Shown piece by piece: positions 59,591 through 64,000 of a stretch of 64,000 nt of DNA (position 1 is the stretch's first letter; each line of letters starts with the position of its first letter). The notes beneath the pieces are model-generated. The model saw nothing but the letters and a program-made list of their open reading frames with translations. It had not been told where the DNA came from and did no database searches. Origin of the DNA: an uncultured Gammaproteobacteria bacterium (lineage in GTDB: Bacteria > Pseudomonadota > Gammaproteobacteria > HK1); contig OY282378.1 of assembly GCA_958295835.1 (NCBI GenBank), forward strand, positions 2,001,001-2,065,000. Direction: 5' to 3'. Both the position numbers and the translations under genes were made by a program.

Positions 59591-61543
59591 ATGACCAGCC
59601 GTCTGATGACCACGACCGGAGTCGTGCTCGCCCTCGTACTTCTGTTCGCCGTGAACATTCTCGCGAGCCGGCTCCTCGGCCCGATGCGCGTCGATCTGAC
59701 CGAGAACCGTCTCTTCACCCTCTCGGAAGGGACCCATGCAGTCCTCGCAGGCCTCGATGAACCCGTGACCCTGCGGTTCTATCTGTCGCGGCGCGAATTG
59801 GAGCGGGTACCCGGTATCGGAGGGTACGCCGACCGCGTGCGAGCGCTGCTCGACGAGTACAAGCGGCTCTCCGGCGGGAAGCTGACGCTGCACGTGATCG
59901 ACCCCGAGCCGTTCTCCGATGAAGAGGACCGGGCCGTCGGGTACGGCTTGCGCGGTGTGCCGCTGGGGCTGGACGAGGGGATCTTCTACTTCGGTCTCGC
60001 CGGGACGAGCTCCGTCGACGACGAGGAAGTCATTCCATTCTTCGCAGCGGAGCGCGAACAGTCCCTCGAGTACGACGTCACCAAGCTGATATACAACCTC
60101 ACGAACCCGAAGCAGAAGATCGTCGGCCTGCTGAGCTCGCTGCCGATCGAAGGCCAGGGGCCGCCGATGCAGGCCGCGCTCGGCGGAATGGGCGCGCAGC
60201 CCTGGATGGTCGTCGAGCAGATACGCCAGCTCTTCGAGCTCCGCTCGCTGCATCCGCAGCTCGACGAGGTCCCCGAGGACATCGACGTCCTGATGCTCGC
60301 CCACCCGCAGGCATTGCCGCGCGAGGCGCTCTACGCCATCGATCAATACGTGTTGCGGGGCGGGAGGGTCGTCGCGTTCGTCGACCCGTACTCCGAGAGC
60401 CAGCAGGAAGGCATGGCCGGCGGCTTCATGCAACCGGCCGGCTCGCGCCGATCCGGGATTGACGAGCTCCTCTCCGCATGGGGCGTGAAGCTCGGCGACG
60501 ATGTGGTCGCGGATCTCGACCTCGCGCTCAAGGTGCGCATGGAGCAGGGCGGACGCCTGCTGACGTTCGACTACCCGGTATGGATGAACGTCACTCCGCA
60601 TACGTTCGACCAGGACGACATCGTCACCGGCAATCTGGGCAATCTCGGATTCGGCACCCCAGGGTATCTCGAGCCCGAGGAGGGAGCGACGACCACGTTC
60701 ACGCCGCTCGTGACCACCACGCCCGGCGCGGCACGATTCACCACCGCACAGGTCGCCGCGGTGACGACGGACCCCCGTGACCTGCTCGACGAGTACACAC
60801 CGCAGGACCAGGCCTACACGGTGGTCGCGCGTATTTCGGGCAAGATCGGCACCGCGTTCCCCGGCGGGCGCCCGCTCCCGGAGCGGTCCGGGGAGCAGGG
60901 AGACGAGCCCGCCGAGGGAGGTGAGGCGGAGAGCGTGGAGGAGCCGAAGGCCGGGCACGTTTCCGAATCCGTCGAGGACGCCCGGATCATCGTCGTCGCG
61001 GATGCCGACATGCTCGCGGATCGATTCTGGGTGGTGGTGGAGGAGTTCCTCGGCAGCCGGATCGCGTTGCCGAACGCCGCGAACGCTACCCTGGTGGTCA
61101 ACGCCCTCGACAACCTCAGCGGTTCGGGCGACCTCATCAGCGTGCGCAATCGCGGCACGTTCACCCGGCCCTTCACCCGGGTCGTCGCGCTCGAGCAGCG
61201 TGCCGAGCGCGCCTTTCGCGCGAAGGAGCAGGAGCTGATCGCGCAACTGGAAGAGACCGAACGCCGACTGGTGGAGCTCGAGGAGAGCAACCAGGGCAAC
61301 GACACCCTGATCATCACCGACGCGCAGCGAGACGAGCTGGTCAGGTTTCGTCAGGAGCGGGTGCGGATCCGCAAGGAGCTTCGTGAGGTCCGGCGTCGGC
61401 TCCGCGCCGACATCGAGACGCTCGAGTCGTGGCTCAAGTTCGCGAACATCGGGCTCGTGCCGATCCTCATCGGGTTCAGCGGACTGGTGGCAGGACTGGC
61501 GCAGCTTCGTCGCCGGCGGGCCGCGGGCGCAACGACGGTGTAG
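59591..61543 (+). CDS. gldG: GldG-family auxiliary protein of an ABC complex
   Basis: 650 aa. An N-terminal membrane helix (TGVVLALVLLFAVNILASRL) precedes RVDLTENRLFTLSEGTHAVL, the hallmark of the ABC_transp_aux domain, and a long periplasmic part; a final helix (IGLVPILIGFSGLVAGLAQL) follows a coiled-coil stretch (LIAQLEETERRLVELEESNQ). An aaggag site lies upstream. Two terminal helices with a large external domain fit a scaffold that couples the ABC permease to an extracytoplasmic substrate. Confidence 0.87.
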   Translation: MTSRLMTTTGVVLALVLLFAVNILASRLLGPMRVDLTENRLFTLSEGTHAVLAGLDEPVTLRFYLSRRELERVPGIGGYADRVRALLDEYKRLSGGKLTLHVIDPEPFSDEEDRAVGYGLRGVPLGLDEGIFYFGLAGTSSVDDEEVIPFFAAEREQSLEYDVTKLIYNLTNPKQKIVGLLSSLPIEGQGPPMQAALGGMGAQPWMVVEQIRQLFELRSLHPQLDEVPEDIDVLMLAHPQALPREALYAIDQYVLRGGRVVAFVDPYSESQQEGMAGGFMQPAGSRRSGIDELLSAWGVKLGDDVVADLDLALKVRMEQGGRLLTFDYPVWMNVTPHTFDQDDIVTGNLGNLGFGTPGYLEPEEGATTTFTPLVTTTPGAARFTTAQVAAVTTDPRDLLDEYTPQDQAYTVVARISGKIGTAFPGGRPLPERSGEQGDEPAEGGEAESVEEPKAGHVSESVEDARIIVVADADMLADRFWVVVEEFLGSRIALPNAANATLVVNALDNLSGSGDLISVRNRGTFTRPFTRVVALEQRAERAFRAKEQELIAQLEETERRLVELEESNQGNDTLIITDAQRDELVRFRQERVRIRKELREVRRRLRADIETLESWLKFANIGLVPILIGFSGLVAGLAQLRRRRAAGATTV

Positions 61544-61569
61544 AAACGCATGAGAGGAGGACACGGTCG

Positions 61570-62706
61570 ATGCGACCCGCTCGCTCGGTTCTGATACTCG
61601 CCGTCGTGACGCTGGTCGCGGTGGGCGCGGTTTTCTTCGTCGATCGGGGGCCGGACACCGCGGAACATGACGGGGAAGCCGTCTTTCCGGCATTGCTCCG
61701 GCAGGTGAACTCCGTGGCGCGGGTCCGGGTGACGGGAAACGCGGGCACGTTCACCCTGGCGCGGGACGGCGACACGTGGGTCGTCGAGGAGAAGGAGCGT
61801 TACGCGGCGGACCCGGACCGGGTCCACAAGCTGCTTCTCGGCGCGGCGGGTATGGAGCGGGTCGAGCCGAAGACGAGCAATCCGGAGCGTTACCCGAAGC
61901 TCTGGCTCGAGGATCCGTCCGGCAAGGATGCGAAGTCGGTGCGCTACGTGCTCCAGGACACATCGGGCGCCGAGCTTGCGGACTGGGTGCTCGGCGACCG
62001 CCGGCCCTCGAAGTCCGACGCCAGCCGCACCGAGCTCTACATCCGTGTCGCCGGCGATCCAATGGCATGGCTCGTGGAGGGCTCGGTCCCGGGTGGGAAC
62101 ACGATCATCGACTGGCTGGATCGCATGGTCGCGCGTATCGAGCGCGAGCGTCTGCGCGGCGTCGAGGTCGTGCACGCGGACGGCTCGGTCATCGTGGTGG
62201 GCAAGTCGGCTCCCGCTGACGCCGACTTCGTGTTGCGAGACATTCCCGCGGACCGCGAGGCCGATTCCCAATACCGTATCAACGACATCGGGCGCTTCCT
62301 CGAAGACCTGCGCTTCGAAGACGTCGCGCCATCGTCCTCTCTGAACTTTGCCGGCTCCGTGGACAAGCGTGTGAAGGTCACCACGTTCGACGGACTGCGC
62401 ATCCACCTCGACACCGTCATGCGCGGAGACGACGCCTGGGCGCAGCTACGCGCCGAGGTTGACGAGACGCTGGCCGATGCAGTCGGAGCGGCCGAAGGCG
62501 AAGCGGACGCGGAGCCGAAGGATACGACCGGCCCCCTGCATCCGCTCGATGACGTCCGGGCCGAGGCCGAGCGGCTGAACGCGCGGTGGAAGGGCTGGGC
62601 CTACGAGCTGCCGTCGTTCAAGCGCGACTATATCGCCAAGCGCATGGACGAGCTCACACGCACGCTCGAAGAGACGGACGAGGAGAAGACCGGCAGCGGC
62701 TCCTGA
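61570..62706 (+). CDS. DUF4340 membrane-anchored protein of the Gld-type ABC cluster
   Basis: 378 aa from the ATG at 61570, with gaggagg nine bases upstream. One N-terminal helix (SVLILAVVTLVAVGAVFFVD) is followed by DUF4340 repeats: TFTLARDGDTWVVEEKERYA and later WVLGDRRPSKSDASRTELYI. The C-terminus is Glu-rich and charged. DUF4340 genes regularly follow gldG homologs, so it is probably a periplasmic partner of the same complex; its exact role is unknown. Confidence 0.85.
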   Translation: MRPARSVLILAVVTLVAVGAVFFVDRGPDTAEHDGEAVFPALLRQVNSVARVRVTGNAGTFTLARDGDTWVVEEKERYAADPDRVHKLLLGAAGMERVEPKTSNPERYPKLWLEDPSGKDAKSVRYVLQDTSGAELADWVLGDRRPSKSDASRTELYIRVAGDPMAWLVEGSVPGGNTIIDWLDRMVARIERERLRGVEVVHADGSVIVVGKSAPADADFVLRDIPADREADSQYRINDIGRFLEDLRFEDVAPSSSLNFAGSVDKRVKVTTFDGLRIHLDTVMRGDDAWAQLRAEVDETLADAVGAAEGEADAEPKDTTGPLHPLDDVRAEAERLNARWKGWAYELPSFKRDYIAKRMDELTRTLEETDEEKTGSGS

Positions 62707-62817
62707 ATGAGCCGCGAGGGGCTTCACAAGGCGTTGTCCGAGGACGGCAACCCCACCTTCGCCACGGTGATGCGGATCACGCGGGCGTTGGGAATGCAGT
62801 TGCGGATTACGGTGTAG
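62707..62817 (+). pseudogene. C-terminal fragment of an addiction-module antidote (HigA-like)
   Basis: 36 codons directly after the DUF4340 stop read MSREGLHKALSEDGNPTFAT and VMRITRALGMQLRITV. This matches the last third of TIGR02684-type antidote proteins, where the Met-Ser-Arg corresponds to an internal position of the helix-turn-helix. The N-terminal two thirds and the toxin gene are missing. It overlaps the 3' end of the opposite-strand ABC gene by 11 bases. Confidence 0.7.
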
Positions 62818-64000
62818 CGGCGCCGGTCTCGTGCGCTCCGGCCATCAGCAGGCCGATGCGCTCGCGGTCGATCGTGTCCGCCGGGTATGCCTCGGACAGC
62901 TCGCCGCGCGAAATCACCGCGATGCGATCCGCGATCTCGAAGATCTCGTCCAGATCCTGGCTCACCACCAGCACCGCGACGCCGGCCCGCGCCATGTCCA
63001 CGAGCGCCTGGCGGATGAGCGCGGCGGCGCCCGCGTCCACCCCCCAGGTCGGCTGGTCGATCACCACTAACCTCGGATCACGGTCGAGCTCGCGCCCGAC
63101 CACGAATTTCTGGAGATTGCCGCCGGAGAGCGCGCTCGCCTCCGGGTTCTCGTGGCTCGTGCGCACGTCGAAGCGGGTGTTGACGCGATTCGCGACCGTC
63201 CGGGTCTCGGGCCGGATGACGAACCCCGCGCGCACCATCCCGCGCCCGCAGGCGTGCTGGGTGAGGAGCACGTTCTCCGAGAGCACGAAGCCGGGAACTG
63301 CGCTGTGCCCGAGCCGCTCCTCCGGCACGAAGGCGGCGCCGAGCCGGCGGCGCGCGGTGACCCCCCGCGTCCCACAGAGGACGCCGGCCACGGCGATGGT
63401 CTCCGGCGACGGCGCGAGCCGTTCGCCCGACAACGCCTCGAAGAGCTCGGACTGTCCGTTGCCCGCCACCCCCGCGATCGCGACCACCTCTCCGGCCCGG
63501 ACCTCGATCGAGACGCTACGCAACGGCACGCCGAACGGACCGCCGGCGGGGAGGGTCAGGCCGGAGACGGCGAGCATCACCGGCCCGTCGCCCGCGCGCG
63601 CCTCCATGCTCACCGTATGCACGTGCGCGCCGACCATCAGCCGGGCGAGCGAGCCGGCCGTCTCGGCTTGCGGATCGACGTTCGCCACCACCTTGCCGTG
63701 ACGCAGGATCGTCGCGTCGTGGCAGAGCCGCTGCACTTCCGCCAGCCGATGCGAGATGTACAGCACCGAGCAGCCGTCGTCCGCGAGCCGGCGCAGCGTG
63801 ACGAAGAGCTGCTCGGCTTCCTGGGGGGTGAGCACCGCGGTCGGCTCGTCCATGATCAACAGGCGCGGTTCCTGGAGGAGGCAGCGCACGATCTCGATGC
63901 GCTGGCGCTCACCGACGGACAGATCCGCGACCAGGGCGGTCGGCTCCAGCGGCAGGCCGTACTCCGCCGAGACCTGCGCGATACGCGCGCCCAGCGCCCG
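62807..64000 (-). CDS. ABC transporter ATP-binding protein, nucleoside/simple-sugar type, 5' end beyond window
   Basis: 398 codons of the C-terminal part are visible. The first ATPase half shows LSVGERQRIEIVRCLLQEPR and LLIMDEPTAVLTPQE, then the second half begins with LRSVSIEVRAGEVVAIAGVA, GNGQSELFEALSG as Walker A variant, FVPEERLG, SGGNLQKFVVGREL and IDQPTWGVDAGAAALI. Two fused ATPase halves with a degenerate second site are characteristic of RbsA/YufO-type proteins that serve BmpA-like nucleoside or sugar importers. Its permeases, if present, should lie beyond the window or elsewhere: none follows it here. Confidence 0.9.
   Translation of the reverse strand, partial: RALGARIAQVSAEYGLPLEPTALVADLSVGERQRIEIVRCLLQEPRLLIMDEPTAVLTPQEAEQLFVTLRRLADDGCSVLYISHRLAEVQRLCHDATILRHGKVVANVDPQAETAGSLARLMVGAHVHTVSMEARAGDGPVMLAVSGLTLPAGGPFGVPLRSVSIEVRAGEVVAIAGVAGNGQSELFEALSGERLAPSPETIAVAGVLCGTRGVTARRRLGAAFVPEERLGHSAVPGFVLSENVLLTQHACGRGMVRAGFVIRPETRTVANRVNTRFDVRTSHENPEASALSGGNLQKFVVGRELDRDPRLVVIDQPTWGVDAGAAALIRQALVDMARAGVAVLVVSQDLDEIFEIADRIAVISRGELSEAYPADTIDRERIGLLMAGAHETGAATP

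Noticed and set aside
58784..61693. About 970-codon minus-strand open frame opposite gldF/gldG
   Set aside because: Same reason: antisense to well-supported genes and without recognisable protein character.

Overview
The window is a GC-rich chromosomal segment (clearly above 60% GC by eye) with Gram-negative features: Tat and Sec signal peptides, a lipoprotein box, an outer-membrane barrel protein and RND/MMPL pumps. The cluster yicC-gmk-rpoZ-spoT-ridA, divergent from rph-rdgB, is the arrangement familiar from Gammaproteobacteria, so an environmental, probably uncultured gammaproteobacterium is my best guess (inference; no rRNA or marker tree is available here). No rRNA, tRNA, CRISPR array or intact insertion sequence was seen.

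Layout. 1-15 kb is catabolic and transport: an LLM-type flavin oxidoreductase cut by the left edge, a cobW GTPase, a complete branched-chain amino-acid-type ABC transporter (substrate-binding protein, two permeases, two ATPases), a canonical urocanate hydratase, a secreted alpha/beta hydrolase, a second divergent urocanase-like enzyme, then (opposite strand) a class III aminotransferase and a RidA protein. 15-25 kb is housekeeping: spoT, rpoZ, gmk, yicC, a DUF2335 pair, rph, rdgB, a multicopper oxidase and a TGS-domain GTPase. 25-39 kb is an accessory, decaying region: coxL-like gene fragments, HEPN-MNT and PIN-RHH toxin-antitoxin pairs, Uma2 nuclease, a membrane LuxR regulator coupled to an unknown barrel-like protein and an aspartyl-hydroxylase-like enzyme, a spanin-like lipoprotein overlapping an extraordinary (Gly-Asp)n protein, AAA/PD-(D/E)XK proteins (one whole, one truncated), a transposase remnant, a truncated NYN gene and an orphan molybdenum hydroxylase large subunit. 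39-55 kb carries three MMPL/RND pumps, the last with a LolA-like periplasmic protein and an outer-membrane barrel, interspersed with pgi, an EamA transporter, a glyoxalase II-like hydrolase, Uma2 and a phosphodiesterase. 55-64 kb has a second RidA, a DegQ protease, a Gld-type ABC system with GldG and DUF4340 proteins, and a nucleoside/sugar ABC ATPase cut by the right edge.

The most unusual signal is structural. At several gene junctions (livH/livM, livG/livF, rph/rdgB, MMPL/LolA-like) a roughly 94-131 bp imperfect tandem duplication spans the end of one gene and the start of the next, leaving both genes intact with a small chimeric reading frame or its decayed remains between them; related duplications extend the N-terminus of Gmk and the 3' side of the spanin-like gene. 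The second signal is the 423-bp hexanucleotide array whose base variation fits synonymous change in a Gly-Asp reading frame. The third is the pair of divergent urocanase paralogs flanking a hydrolase next to a complete transporter, suggesting a route for a modified histidine or imidazole compound.
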